Source of the DNA: Diogma glabrata
Taxonomy: Eukaryota; Arthropoda; Insecta; Diptera; Cylindrotomidae
DNA length: 64,000 nucleotides
Assembly (NCBI GenBank): GCA_963693315.1
Contig: OY856188.1
Location: 158,234,694 to 158,298,693, forward strand
Direction: 5' to 3'
Positions 11,640 to 27,174 of this stretch are shown piece by piece. Made by a program: the position numbers and the translations under genes. Position 1 is the stretch's first letter, and the number at the start of each line of letters is the position of its first letter. Below the pieces are notes generated by a model. The model saw only the letters and a list, made by a program, of their open reading frames with translations, did no database searches and was not told the DNA's origin.

Positions 11640-13239
11640 CATCAGCTAAGCGATTGATGTAAAAATGGTACAATTATTGTTATAATGCCGAAACTAATAA
11701 TGAACAGTTTCCTCTTTGCCGTTATCAGCGGTCAATAAAGGTTTTCAATAATTTTGTTTTATCCGGTTACCGATGATGAATCACGGATTATCTTGCAAAC
11801 AACATTACATTCAAACGGTTAATGCAGCTTACTGGATGATTTTACCTTCTGGTCATATATTGTAATCACACGGTTCACACACACAAACGAATAAAAATTT
11901 TCTTTTAACCTTTCCTTTTTTTATGCAAATTTTATTTACGGTATAATTTTTCTATGTTACTATTACACAACCAGTCTTACTAAAACTTTTGAATTACTTA
12001 TTTTTAGATTTTATTATGCTTTCTTATTGAATTAAATTGAACTAACATTGACAATAAATTAAATATTTTCGAAACCTTTCTTAGGTTAGAATAACGCAAC
12101 AACCATCTTTTCCTATCTTTAATTCTAAGTAAACTGAATAAATTAACAACGATCAGACAGCACAGTTCATTAATACACTTATTTAACTTAATTTAACTAA
12201 CATTGATAGTAAACAAATATTTCCAAAATTTGTTTGTTTGGATTAAAATATCACAACACCGAAAATTTTTCATATTTTATTCTCATTAAACTGAACAAAA
12301 TTATGACCGAGAAGACAAGCCATGTTATAAAAAAACTTATTTCAGTTACTTTACCTATTCCAAACTGTAGTATCAGCGACGAGTTCGTAGATTCTTCTTG
12401 AATTTTTGGTAATAATAACATCGGTTGAAGCTCACTCAAATTAAAACAAAACAAAAACTTCTCAATTCATGCAAGGTGGCATGCAAACAATCAGAATCAC
12501 ATCAGATAATTAGAAAAACTAACAGACGTCCAAATGCCAAAAAATGTGATGAATCCAATCGGATACAAATGTAATAGACTGCGCGAGTACTGTGTGAATC
12601 GCAATTAAACTAAGAGAATAAATATGACCAACAAGGTCATATTTAATTTTTTGTTTGTGGTTTTTACAACACTAACTTATAGAGATTTTTTATATTCTAT
12701 TGGATTTAAACATATATGATTTTTTTTCGTTTATATTTTTTTGCACAACACACAAAACAATTAAATTATTTTTAAATTTTTACTAATGGGACGGAGCCAT
12801 TTAAAATGAATTGAAACTAATTGCACTAATCGAAAAATTGAATTTAATTAAAATTTGAACTACTTAATTTTTCACTTAATTTTAAGGACAAAAGCATGAA
12901 TGCAAAATTTCCGACAATTTCGACATTCATGAGAGATAAACAGTTGCACAAGAGATTAAATTATTGCTTATATAGCAATTCATCTAATATCGAAAAATCC
13001 GAATATTTGTTTCTGATGCAAGGCAATTAGTTTACATTATGTAAATAAATGTTAGGACCTTTTTTCGTTAAACAAAACTGTTTGTTACTTTATAATACCC
13101 AACACTGCAAAAATAATTTGACGAAACAAATTATTTCTAACACACTAGTAAGAAATATCAATGAACTAGAATGGATTAAACGTAAGTTTAATCGATTTTA
13201 TGATGTTTACGTATTACAAAATAACAACTTACAACAATA
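11640..13239. other. Non-coding AT-rich stretch with a ~155-bp duplication
   Basis: Two diverged copies of a ~155-bp block start near 12040 and 12195 (AACTAACATTGA...AAATATTT...). A hairpin AATATGACCAACAAGGTCATATT lies near 12622-12645. No coding pattern was recognised. Confidence 0.5.
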
Positions 13240-13935
13240 GCTGCGTTTTTTTCATTTGGGTCAGGGTCAAGGTTTGAAAAAAACGATGTGGGTCACGCAA
13301 AGAAAATAAATATTATATTTTAAATTGTTGGCAACACTGAGCTGAGAAGAAAAAAAATTGTGAACTTGTAGCGCCATTTTGAAATTAAAACTCAATATAA
13401 AAAAAATTCAAAAAATATTTAACGTCTCTTAAAAAATAAAACTTCATATAAAAAAAATTTAGTCAGAAACACTAATCTATTTTTTTTACATATGGCAATA
13501 TTCATTGGTTATTGCAAATGGCGTGAAATAAAATAATTGATAATTAATAAAAAATTGAAACATCTATTCTTTAAAAAAATATGGATTTTATATCGTAGAT
13601 ATTGCTTTAAAATTAATGTTAAGCAAATTTATTGAAATCGTGCTGAAAACAAATCATATCAAAATTGATTTTAAACAAATTCAACAAAGTATATTTGACA
13701 GTTTTTTTATTTTGAATAAATTTTCTTTGACATTTATAAGTTTTAAAATGATCATACCAACCTTATAAAATCAAAACCTACGTTTCGCCATCTCTTGCAA
13801 TTTTATGTAACCAAAATATTTTAGATCATTGATCTAGACCCAGATAAATATCTGGGTTATGTTGTTGTTGTTTTTACATGTAAAAAATAGAGTTGATCTA
13901 GACCTTGACCCTGACCCAAATGAAAAAAACGCAGC
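13240..13935. mobile_element. DNA transposon-like element with perfect 34-bp TIRs
   Basis: GCTGCGTTTTTTTCATTTGG, continuing GTCAGGGTCAAGGT (13240-13273), is repeated exactly in inverted orientation at 13902-13935. The 696-bp unit has no transposase-like frame, so it is non-autonomous. Flanks CAATA and CAGTA could be a decayed 5-bp target duplication. An inner palindrome ACCCAGATAAATATCTGGGT lies near the right end. Superfamily not assigned. Confidence 0.75.
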
Positions 13936-14329
13936 CAGTATTGCAGTGAAATTCAGATCCATAACGGAAAGATAATTCGATACAAAAAACACCCATCTAG
14001 GAAATTGAATGCATAACGACTTGTAGCATAACAATTTTTTCCTATTGCGACGATTGGACAAACATTCACAGCTGTTTGAGGTTTGAAAACTTCGTTGATC
14101 ATGTACGGTTAGTGTTTAGAGAATTCAAAGTTTTGCAGTATAGTAAAGTAAGACGGGTAAAAACGCAGTATGATTCAATAATAGGGGATTGTAAAAGAAT
14201 TATTATTGTTAATTGTTTTATGCGAAGAACAAATTTATGTACGGAAACTATATGAAAACAAATGTCTATGGATTGTGAATGAATGAGAAACTACTATGAC
14301 TACGTATGGTAAGCAAAATTGTGAATTGT

Positions 14330-14570
14330 GAGAAAACAGACATTGAATACTTCGAGAACTTTACCGCTCTACATTATCATGCTCCAGTCTACATTACAAG
14401 CCACGTCTGCTACACCACTACTAGGGTACTCCTCATACAATTTATCGCTCTCTCTACTCCAGCCAGGAATGTATTCTTCACGGAAGCCTCTTGGGATGCA
14501 TTTCTTTGCAGTTGAGATGATGGCTCCTTTGTCATTGACTTCGGTCAACTGTACGTTACCAAGTTTAATT
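14330..14570 (-). pseudogene. Jockey-type LINE linker fragment
   Basis: The minus strand encodes AKKCIPRGFREEYIPGWSRE followed by SDKLYEEY. This is the conserved segment between endonuclease and RT of Jockey-clade ORF2 proteins and would sit immediately upstream of where the 7085-9185 copy begins. The frame is closed by stops on both sides. Confidence 0.6.
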
Positions 14571-14665
14571 GAAAAACATTTCTTTATTACATTAGTTAAA
14601 CAAATTTATCCTTTATTACATTAGTTGGTTTATTATCAACCATTTGAATAGCGGTGGTTGCTTTT

Positions 14666-16463
<1,798 letters not shown>

Positions 16464-16608
16464 TTTTTGTTTCAGTTATATCATTTTTATTTTTAATCTT
16501 TTTTCTTTTCACTTGTATCACTGAGACAAGGTTATATTATATTTATATAATTTTAATAAATTTCGTACAACGTTTACAAATTATTACAACAGCAAAACAA
16601 TTTCTTTG

Positions 16609-17929
<1,321 letters not shown>

Positions 17930-19183
17930 AACTACCCATATAGCGATATGAGCTATAACGGAATTTACCGGCAATCTCACGATCGCATTTCTTGACCTAC
18001 ACCGAAAATTTTTTCTGGATACGTTGCGGCAAAGAATTTCTTGAGCAAATTCGCGAACTTTTCATATCCGGGTACAGGTTAAGTGGCTAGAGTTTAAAAA
18101 GTCGAATAATATAGGACGTTATAACTTCCGTTTGAATCATAATATTTTAATAAAATTTATAAATATTAAATATTTGAACATATTTCTATCATTTTTTTCC
18201 AAATGACAATCTTGGCCTGCCAGGTTCCTGCAAAATCAGCTGTTTTAAAAATTTAATAAAGTTTGTTGTCCTTGATCTTGCTGAAAATGGTCAATCTCAA
18301 ATTTGAAAACTGTTGCACGCGTAGATACGTAGATAAATCCATCCAAAACTTAAAAAACAAATTGTTTAAGTTCAGAGGTTGAGACCCTGGGGCTGTTAAA
18401 ACGAAAATAAACGCAAATGGGTATGCTTTCATCATTAATGAGTTTATTTTAGTTAAACTGAAACTAGCTTTTAATTAAACTTTTCAATTATAACCTAAAA
18501 TTTTGAGCTTTGTAACCCAAGAAGTTCCAAAGCAATTAGCATTAAACTAACCTAATGTAAGCCACTCTTACGCTATATAATTACAACAAAAAATCCCAAA
18601 AATATCCCATAGAAATATTAAATAAATTTTCTTTTGTTTCTTTTTTTGAGTTTTTATTCTTTTTCGCAAAAATTTAAAAAATGTTGTTTTGAATGTTTGT
18701 TGTTGTTGTTTTGAAATTCATTATTGTTTTGAATTAGGGAATAGTTTCTTTGGGAATTTGGAATATTTGGAAGTGGTTTAGTTGAAATAAATATATGTAT
18801 ATTGATTACACATTTACAAAAGTTTTCCTAAATTGATAGATGTTTGTATTATATTTGAGGTGTAAAAGTTGTTTGATGTTGTTGTTGATCATAAATTATG
18901 TGTGGTAGTATTGCAGTTGTGACGTACTTAGAACGTTAATTCACCAAAGGATTTAATATGTTATTAAGGAGTTTTAACCAAATTAAACAAAACTATTCGA
19001 AATTGCATTGATAAAGTAGTTGCCGTTTATGTGTTTAGTTTGGTTGGTTTGATAAATTTTTGGGATTATTCTATTTCTGCTTAAATTATTTATTTAAACA
19101 AATCTGGCATATCCAATTCTATTTGAACACAAAGCTGTCTCGAAATCTACCTTTTTCTAGGGGATATACGTGCCGCTTGGACT
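17930..19183 (+). mobile_element. Helentron/DINE-1-like family H1, diverged copy c
   Basis: The left part matches H1 at CGATATGAGCTATAACGG, ACCGGCAATCTCACGATCGC and GTTAAGTGGCTAGAG. The right end carries the family terminus GAAATCTACCT, GGATATACGTGCCGCTTGG and ACTTTTTT. The middle (about 18250-19050) does not match and may be another insertion or private sequence. The (TA)n array and the 5' hairpin are absent. Confidence 0.6.
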
Positions 19184-19816
19184 TTTTTAATTTTCATTTG
19201 TAAAGATTTTCGATAAAAATGAATATATATTGTTTACAGTTAATTAAGTTTAAGATTTTTGTCAGTTTAATTTAGAAGATAGAAAATTCCTTGACAATGA
19301 TAGCATAACTGTAGAAATCGATAGGTAGTAGTCAATGAATTCAAATATGTATGTACATTGTACATATACATTGTACATTGTACATATAAAAAATTAGTGT
19401 TTTTCTTAACTCATAACAATTTTTCATAAATGGAGGTTAATCTTTTGCTTATTTTTACATGCTTTTTTAATATTGCTTCTACTTGTCTACTAACGTTAAC
19501 AAAGCGTAATTTTAAAAGATCTAAAATTTAATTATCTTTCAACAAAAGATATTCATTTTAATTGAAAATGTTGAAAAATGAAATTTAAAAAGGAAATCAG
19601 TTTATTCAAATAAATCGATAATCCGAATGAAAGTAAAAAAGATGAGAAATGGTTTTATTTTATCTTCTTTTGTTTTAATTAAAAATTGTAATAGGTATTA
19701 AATTAATGTTTCGGATTATTATTTAATATTTTGTTTGATATTATGTTTACACTACATAGTGATGGGAACAATCGAATAAAAAGGAGTCGAGTTATTTCAA
19801 CAATCGAATAATTATT
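19184..19816. other. AT-rich stretch, no gene recognised
   Basis: Only a short tandem of TACATTGTACATA (about 19355-19387) stands out. Confidence 0.5.
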
Positions 19817-22800
19817 AACTTCCCGATATGGGAAGTTATTGTTTTTGGGTCGATTTTCGAAATCGCAATTTTTATGATATCTTTACGTTTCATGACCTCC
19901 TGAAGCTATTTGGACTATTTTTAGCTGGTAGTCTGTATGTGTGTGTGTGTGTTTTTTTTGTTTTTCGTAGGAAGATAGAAAGTTTCAAAATCCACCTGGA
20001 ACCCGACTTTCCAAGCGACCGCGGACTCTTACCGGGTAAAACATCACCCTTGCTCTTGGGGTCCTGTTGTATCCCTGCGGTACCACCAATTAAGCCATTC
20101 CTTCGCAGGGCAGAGGTTGAGTATAGTACTCTCTCGATTATAATGTTGTATTGTCGTGGTTTTGCTGCGTAGTGTATGAGCAGGGCTGCTCTTTGTTCGT
20201 CTTGTCCCAGTGATTTTTGAGCTCAGCATAAATTGCATGAGGCTATGCGGGGTGATAGACTATCCTATATGCTGCTCAATAAGTCTTCGTGCGTTTGCAA
20301 ACCTTCCACATTCGATTAGCACGTGCTCTGCGTTCTCGGGCTTACCCTCACAGTAGAGACAGTATGGATCCGTTACGTACTTATACTTGTATAAATACTC
20401 ACGGAAACATCCTTGGCCTGAGATCATCTGCGTCAAATGATGGTTCACGTCACCTTGTTTTCTTTTTTTCCACGCTTTTATGTCAGGGATCATCACAAAG
20501 GTTCATCGTCCATTGGTGAAAGCTTCCCATTTCGCTTGTCATTCTATATGACTGTCCATGTTGAAGTCTTCACGTGTTCGACGGTCTCTCATTTCGTGTT
20601 GCTTTACATCCTACTCGGAATAAAATTTACAGCCTCATCAGACACCGTGCAAAAAGCTGCGGAGATTGCATTAACGGTAGAGCGCTTCTTTCTGAAACCA
20701 AACTGCCGGTCAGAAAGGCCCCACTCGCCTTCAGTATGTTGCTCAAGTCGAGTACCAATAATTCTATCAAAGATCTTTCCAGTTGTGTCCAGCATGCACA
20801 GTGGGCGGTAGGACGAGGGTTCTTCTGATGGCTTGTCACCTTTCGGTATAAGCACAAGCCGTTGGCGCTTCCATTCCTCAGGAAATATCCCTTCTTTTAG
20901 GCATGCAGTGTAGATATTTTTGAATACCGTCGGCTTCTTCTTTATCGCTGTTTTTAAGACGATATTTGGGATGCCATATAGACCAGGCGTGCTATTAACG
21001 GATAATCTGAGCAACGCGCTTAGGACCTCTTTGGTGGTGACAGCCAAAATTGAATTATCGTCAATTTGCAGCTCACGAGGCAAAGAAAAGTGACCGTGGT
21101 GTGGAAAAAGGCTGGACACAATTTCATTCATTATATCTGGGCACACTGGTGCAGCTGATTGAACACCCTTTAGTATAGTAAGCACAATTTTGTACGCACT
21201 TCCCCATGGGTTATTATCTATAAGAAACTGGAATGATCTGCTCTTACTATTAGCAATTGCTTTCCGCAATTCTTTTCGCTTTTCACGAAAATCAGTTTGG
21301 AACAACTCATAGTGCTCATGATTTCTCCTTCGTGTACATTTCTTCCGGAGTTTGAGGCACTCTTTTCTCAAACAGGCAATCTTTTCGATCCACTAGAATA
21401 CTGGGTACCATCCATTACCGTTGCTTTTACGTGGCATAGATGCATCACAGGTGTTTTTAAAATATTTCACAAAAAAATCGGGTCCCTATCTTGGCACCAC
21501 TCTCCGGTATTGGCATGCATTCAATCGTGTAGTCCAACATCTCTGTGTTCAATTCTTTGATTTTCCATCCATTTTGCATCGCCTTCCGCATGACTTGTCG
21601 CCTTTCAAACCGTTGTTGTGGTTGGGTTTCAAATATAATAGCACGATGATCACTATGTGTATACAAGTCAGACATCCTCCATTGTGCTCCTCTCGAGAGT
21701 GTCCCACTTGCAAAAGTGATATCGATAATTGTACTTGCCCAACGCTTTCTCAACAACGGATCGGTCGATTTTAACCAAAGTGATCGCAATCGATGTATCT
21801 TTGCGTAACTTAAAGCCCAGCCTTTTCTAGCAAAATTAAATCATTTGTTTAATGGTTTCCAAAAAACTGAAAATCATCTCTTGCAAATATCATGAGATTA
21901 AATAATACTATCAAGGTCATGAAACTTCCATATTGTTTGTAATCATGTCAGACATTTATAATGAGATTTGTATAAACAATTGCTATCCTAGTTTGTGGAA
22001 ATATGAAAAAACTTCGCGTTATTTTCTTTCTGCAAACGCATGATATCTGGATGAAACTTTGGTAGTAAATGAGCTGCAAACGCATCCAGGTTTACTTGAA
22101 TATCGAATTATTTTTTTTTTGTAAATTTGACAAAAAGGTCAGAGGTTCGAGAATAGATATGAGATGTTATTGTTTTTGGGTCGATTTTTTGATAACTCGA
22201 TTTTACGTTTCAAGACCTCCTGAAGCTGTTTAGACTATTTTTAGCTGGCAGTATGTGTGTGTGTGTGTGTATGTGTGTGTATCGTTGTATGTGGACAAAA
22301 ATTTGTCCAATGGATGATCCGGTTTCCACTTCAATGGTCACAATCGATATATCTTGGCGCAACTACAGCCCAATCCTTTTCTAACGAATTAAGTTCATTT
22401 GCTTCTTATTGCAGGTTTTCGAAAAACTGAAAATCATCTCTTACAAATATTACGAGAATAGATGATGCTATCAAGACCATTTATCACCCATTTTGTTTGT
22501 CATCATGTCAGCCATTTATAATGAATGACATTTGTATAAACAATTGCTATCTTACTTTTTGAGTTTTTAAGAAAATTTGAAAAATAACTGTTATTTTCGT
22601 TACGAGAACGCATGAGATCTTGAAGAAACTTTTGAATTAAAATGAGCTGCAAATGCATCCGGGTTATTTGAATATGGAAAATATTCTATTTTCAATAAGC
22701 TGTTTTCAAAGTTTGGCAAAGGAATAGGGGAGGATGTCTGTGGTTCGAATGTTTGGTAAAACTTTTCAGTTAACATGAGATAGAATAGAACAAATTTGCT

Positions 22801-22870
22801 TTTGAGGTGTCTTGTATATAGTGATTGGTGTTCATCAAACAAATACTGTCCTTTTATCTTCCCGATAGGT
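19817..22870 (+). mobile_element. Helentron/DINE-1-like element, family H2, with duplicated core
   Basis: Begins with the hairpin AACTTCCC-GATAT-GGGAAGTT and the head TTATTGTTTTTGGGTCGATT, then ACGTTTCATGACCTCCTGAA and a (TG)n stretch. The core recurs from 22163 onward, including ACGTTTCAAGACCTCCTGAA, (TG)n, TCACAATCGATATATCTTGG and ACTGAAAATCATCTCTTAC, so two ~700-bp units lie head to tail. CTTCCCGATA at 22858-22867 echoes the 5' hairpin. An R1 LINE has inserted into the first unit; the second unit shows the uninterrupted arrangement. The architecture matches HINE/DINE-1-type non-autonomous Helentrons; no protein is encoded. Confidence 0.65.
19985..21765 (-). mobile_element. R1-clade LINE, truncated and internally deleted
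   Basis: Minus-strand order: endonuclease C-terminus (STIIDITFASGTLSRGAQWR, THSDHRAIIFE), then linker (CDASMPRKSNGNGWYP, LRKECLKLRKKCTRRRNHEH), RT fingers (STPGLYGIPNIVLKTAI; IPKGDKPSEEPSSYRPLCML) and QFGFRKKRSTVNAISAA. At VSDEAVNFIPSRM the frame passes directly into the extreme C-terminal region (MRDRRTREDFN, then the finger CLYCEGKPENAEHVLIEC). The RT palm with its catalytic Asp boxes and the thumb are therefore missing. Stops and frameshifts are also present. Nested in the first core of the H2 element. Confidence 0.85.
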
Positions 22871-23160
22871 TAGGTTGTTGTGTTGGAGATCATTTTTGAT
22901 ATTGACATTTTAGTGGTATCTTCACCTTTAAATTATTCCTTCTGAATCGGTTTAGACAACTTATTTTAGTTTGCAGTTTGAGTGTTAGTATGTTATTAAA
23001 TTTAAATATGATTTATTTAGCGTATAGTTTTTGTTGTGTCACATTAAAAAGAATAAAAATAAAACTTAAAATAAGTAGATTTTATTATGAAATCTACCTA
23101 AAACAAAACATGAATACACATTAAATGAGCTTACAATCGATTTCATTGCGCGTCTTTTAG
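22871..23160. other. Short intergenic stretch with an H1-like hairpin
   Basis: AGTAGATTTTATTATGAAATCTACCT-type sequence (about 23077-23102) is close to the H1 5' hairpin in inverted orientation, but the adjoining sequence does not match H1. No gene seen. Confidence 0.4.
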
Positions 23161-23161
23161 T

Positions 23162-24895
23162 TAAAAAGTAAAAAGTAAAATATTTGAACATTGGGCAGTA
23201 CATTTGAACATTAAATGTTTACATCGAGTGAGTCTATCCATGCTACTACATCGTGAGTTGCCAAATGGATGTCTAAGATGTCGCCATTGTATCATCGAAT
23301 TGGACACACAGTTGCAATGTGTTTTATGGTTTGTTGTAGAGCTCCGCAGTCACATTGAGGGGATTCTGAAATACCCAACTTGTGGAGAGAATCAGCACAA
23401 CGTCCATGGTTTGTTCTTATTCGGTTTAGTGTAGTCCAGGTATGATGTGGTAGATCGAAACCGGGTTTAGTACACTCAAAAAAATAAAAGTAACTTTTAC
23501 AAAATTTTTATAAATATACCACACACAAATTTTTTTATAAAACTACAATTTTTTCCTTCAAATCCAAAAATAATTTGTAAATCAAATAAATTTTTGGTTT
23601 TTTCAAATAATTTTTTTTGTAATCCACAATATTTTTGGTAAACTTATAAAAAAATTTGTGAGTTGTATATTTATAAAAAATTTGTAAGATTTACTTAGTT
23701 TTTTTTTTGAGTGTAGAAGTCAGGTTAGTAATAGAAAGCCCAAGGGTGTTGTAATGATTCCAGGAGGTGTTCCAGGCATCCAAGATATTAAAATTAGTTG
23801 CCAGCAGGTTGCAGTTTTGGGGAAGGCTTTCTTGACTTCAATCGACTACTAGTGTGGTCACCGTAATATTCGTGCAAGGGTAACGTAATCTTGTTGGTTA
23901 TCTTTTTATGTTCACGCATGAGCGCATGCGAGTGTCTGAGTGCAGGTGGAGCGATATTGCTTAACACAGGGAGCCAAGGTAAAGAAGTGGACCTGATAGT
24001 ATCACTTATAGTACGCATTGCGGAATGCAGCTGGAAGTTAGTTTTTTGCGTATGTGTGCTATTCAACCAGACTGGTGCGCCATACTCAGCCACTGAGTAA
24101 ACGAGACTTAGAGCAGGTGTGCGGAGGGTGGCTGGAGTAGCACCCCATGTCAAGCCTGTCAGTTTGTGCAATATCTTGTTTCTCGTTTTAAGTTTTCTTG
24201 ACGTATTCTCTAGGTGCAGTTTAAAAGAAAGAGTTATATCGTGAGTAATGCCCAGGTACTTTGGCTGTTGATTGTATTTAATGACAGTGCCGTTAAATAA
24301 CACTGATAGTTCGTGTTTTGCCAGGCTGTTGTTTAAGTGGAAACAAGAACTCTCGGTTTTACTTAGATAAGGAAATAAGCTCCACGTCCGAAAATAGTCA
24401 TTCATCATCGCCAGGTCAGTTGAGAGCAAATCTTCTAAGACACCCATGTCTTTGTTTTGAGTGACCACAGTCCAATCATCAGCGTAACCAAATTTCTTTG
24501 ATGTTGTGTCAGGAATGTGATGGATGTACAAATTAAAAAGTAATGGCGCCGGGACGTATCCATTGTTAAGCATTTTGGACCTACTACATGAATTATTTAG
24601 ATGAATTTTGAATACACGATTACTCAGCATGTTCTTAATTAAACGTGAGATGGTGCTACAAGGTATTGCATTGAACAGCTTATATATAATCCCAATTAGC
24701 CAGACCATATCATATGCTGCGGTGAGATCGAGAATACTGCGCCTGTTTTTAATTGTTTTTGATACCCAGCTTCGATATAGGATGTTAAAGCGAGCTGTTG
24801 ATCAGTGCAACTGCGGTTAGGACGGAAACCAGTTTATTCGACTGGGATCTGGTCATTCAATATCGGTGCGATACGGTTGTATATGAGTCGTTCTA
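23162..24895 (-). mobile_element. Jockey-clade LINE, second copy, 5'-truncated
   Basis: About 90% similar to the Jockey copy at 7085-9185 over the RT, thumb and C-terminal regions, including YADDW, KYLGITHDITLSF and the ACGGTGACCACACTAG-type C-terminal DNA. The GLPQGSVLAP block is collapsed to GYVPAPLLF by a small deletion, destroying an RT motif, and a frame break interrupts the tail. A 241-bp MITE interrupts the C-terminal region. The right edge near 24895 is the 5' truncation point inside RT. Confidence 0.85.
23473..23713. mobile_element. MITE with CACTCAAAAAAA termini and TA target duplication
   Basis: Starts CACTCAAAAAAATAAAAGTA and ends with the inverse (TTTTTTTTTTGAGTG); inner arms also pair (TTTATAAATATACMACWCAC). 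TA flanks it on both sides. The homologous Jockey copy at 7380-7410 runs through this point without the insert, giving an empty site. TIR sequence and TA duplication fit a Tc1/mariner-type non-autonomous element. No coding capacity. Confidence 0.85.
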
Positions 24896-25309
24896 GCAAT
24901 ATGATTAGACACATGGATCTAAATTCTATTTAAATTATTACAATTGATGTGTCGTATAATAAATAAATCTTAATTTTGCGTATTTAAGGCTTTAAAAACC
25001 CTAATTGAGCTAATAATCACTTTTTGTTGACTTTTTTTTCAAATTTGTTTTAATATTTGTTTTGTAATTTTTCGTTTTTTATTTGTATTTATGTTCTGTA
25101 AAACATATTTTTGGACAATGCAGTTAAATTATGTTATATAATTTTTTTTATGTTTGGTGTTTTAGTATACCTTATTCAGTAACATGGGTAACATGGTTAG
25201 TTTTTAATCTTACGGGAAGTTTTTGGCGTGGCCCCTATGGTCACCCGCCCATCCCACTAGTTCGAAATGTTTTTTGGTATTTTTCATAAGTTAAAATTAT
25301 AGTGTAAAG
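24896..25309. other. AT-rich stretch, no gene recognised
   Basis: A short GC-richer patch GTGGCCCCTATGGTCACCCG lies near 25230; nothing else was identified. Confidence 0.45.
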
Positions 25310-25545
25310 AGAATCACAATATGTGTCATAACAACACTTAATTAGTAAATACCTTTTGAGACCTTGGTGGCTCTTGATGAGGTGGCATTGTACGCATTTT
25401 AAAAGGTTGTTGATTAAAGTCGGCCAAGATTATTGATGCCGATTTGGACCTGATCGCATTCCTCCTAGTATTTTTAAACATTTGCTAGGGAGTTAACACC
25501 AATCCTCACTTAAACCGTTAAGGTTCATGTTTAAGATGAAAGCAA
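25310..25545. pseudogene. Scraps of FADD-type LINE: 3' tail (minus) then RT piece (plus)
   Basis: 25310-25410 on the minus strand matches the 3' tail of the LINE at 37110-38516 (GTTGTTATGACACATATTGT, ...GGTCTCAAAAGG). From about 25438 on the plus strand, GACCTGATCGCATTCCTCCT through GCTAGGGAG...CACCAATCCT matches the RT region near 47165 (DRIPPIILKIFARELAPIL). The two scraps lie back to back in opposite orientation. Confidence 0.6.
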
Positions 25546-25647
25546 GTTTCGATGTTTAAAATTTACCTTGGTTTTATATCATAGAGTCCAGTTTGCAGTT
25601 ACATAGTCAGATGACACTACATCACTCTCGGTGGTAAGTCTCACAAT

Positions 25648-25970
25648 TTATTATCGTAGCAAAAACAACCGGCTGTAAGATCCCCGCGCCAAGTTTTGGT
25701 TTAGCTTGAAACTATCATTTTAACTGTAACAAATTAAATTTTTGTATCTTGTCCTTTACAAAAGCTCTTCAAATCATTAAACACTAATTAACAAAATTTC
25801 TGATTGGCATTTTGTTTTCTAAACATCAACATATATTATGTAATTTAAGTAAGACTCTAGGACTACAAATCATAATTCTAAAATATATAATAAATATGCA
25901 CATATATTAAAATTTATTTAAACAGTGCAAATAAAATTTAGGTTTTAGTTCAAGAAATACCGTCACTGTT
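25648..25970 (+). repeat. Solo left arm of foldback family F1
   Basis: About 80% similar to the left arm of the 35502-36601 foldback: CAACCGGCTGTAAG, TTTAGCTTGAAACTATCATT, GGCATTTTGTTTTCTAAACA, ATATATAATAAATATGCACA and so on. The loop and right arm are absent. Confidence 0.75.
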
Positions 25971-26303
25971 ATGCCAGAGTCACGAATGTGCAAAATTGTA
26001 GTTTGGAGATAATTGCATTTTAAAGTTTGCAAACGCTACTAAATTCAGTTGTTTTGTTGTTTTTTATTATTCCATCAAATTTTTTATTTAAAATGGACAC
26101 TGTGTAATATCTGCTGCGTCCCCAGTCTTTGAAAATTATAATTCGGCTTTTAACGCACTTTCATGCCTTTGGCAAAGAAACGAATGATCAATAGTGCACA
26201 TTCGCGAAAATACCCCCCGTAAAAATCAATGACCTTAACAACAAATTATAAGGTAAAATAATGTTATACAACATTTCAAAAAGTTATTTTAATTTTAATA
26301 GTA

Positions 26304-26535
26304 GCCCGAGCAGAAATTAGTTAGGGAAAACTTGAATACAGTCAGGGCGTGATCAGGGCCTGGTCAGTCCTACAAGGGCAATCCCTTTTAGGGCATTTTG
26401 ATGTGGGCTTGATTTAGAATACCCTTTTAGGATGAACCTTATTTGAATATATCCGGCCCTGATCAGATTTTTCGTATTTGACCCCTAGCTGAAATTTCAA
26501 TTGGTTAAAATTCACTAGAGTATTATCTATTTTAG
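26304..26535 (+). mobile_element. Left end of CCCGAGCAG element family
   Basis: Begins CCCGAGCAGAAATTAGT, followed by repeated CTGATCAGGGC-type words. The right-end fragment at 28629-29097 terminates with the inverse (ACAAATTTCTGCTCGGG). It is cut at 26535 by the next element. The last ~100 bp also occur in the right-end fragment, so these are two partial copies rather than one. Confidence 0.6.
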
Positions 26536-27174
26536 GCTACGTACAGAGTGAAAGCGTTGAGCGGTGCTGTGCGCAAAGCGGTGCTGAAAGCGTAGACCGC
26601 TTTAAAACTGCACACGTATAATCAAATGAGAGTGTTCACAGTTAAGCAAAGCTGTAAGCGGTGCGTAAGCATATTCGCAAGCGGTGCGCTTTGAAACTGT
26701 TCTGTGCAGTTTTTGAAGCTGAATAGCATGCGTTTTGATTGTTTTTGTATGATATAATAAATTATTTTTTTGCTGCACAGTTGTTGCAAGTTTTTTGATT
26801 TTACGTATTTTCAATTGATTCATTTGCAAAAGGTTTTATTTGGTGATAAGACCTAAGAAGTGGTATGGTGGACCTAAGACCGGTACCAAAAATAGAAATT
26901 TATGACGTAGGCTAATATAGATAAATAGAAGCGTCTATTCAATAGTAAAACAGAGTTTAAATTGCTGAACAATCATCTATTGTAAATATTCTCTGCCACC
27001 TTTTGAGGATAGAAACGTACCTGTAATTGGCCGAAAAGAGAACGATCATTTGCTTGGGCTAATTAGAGAGCTAACCGTTTATCTACTAATTATACATTAT
27101 AAGAACATAATGTCCAACATAAGCCTTTGCTTATAGTTCATAAAATAATGCGACTAATTTTTTCAAATTTATTT

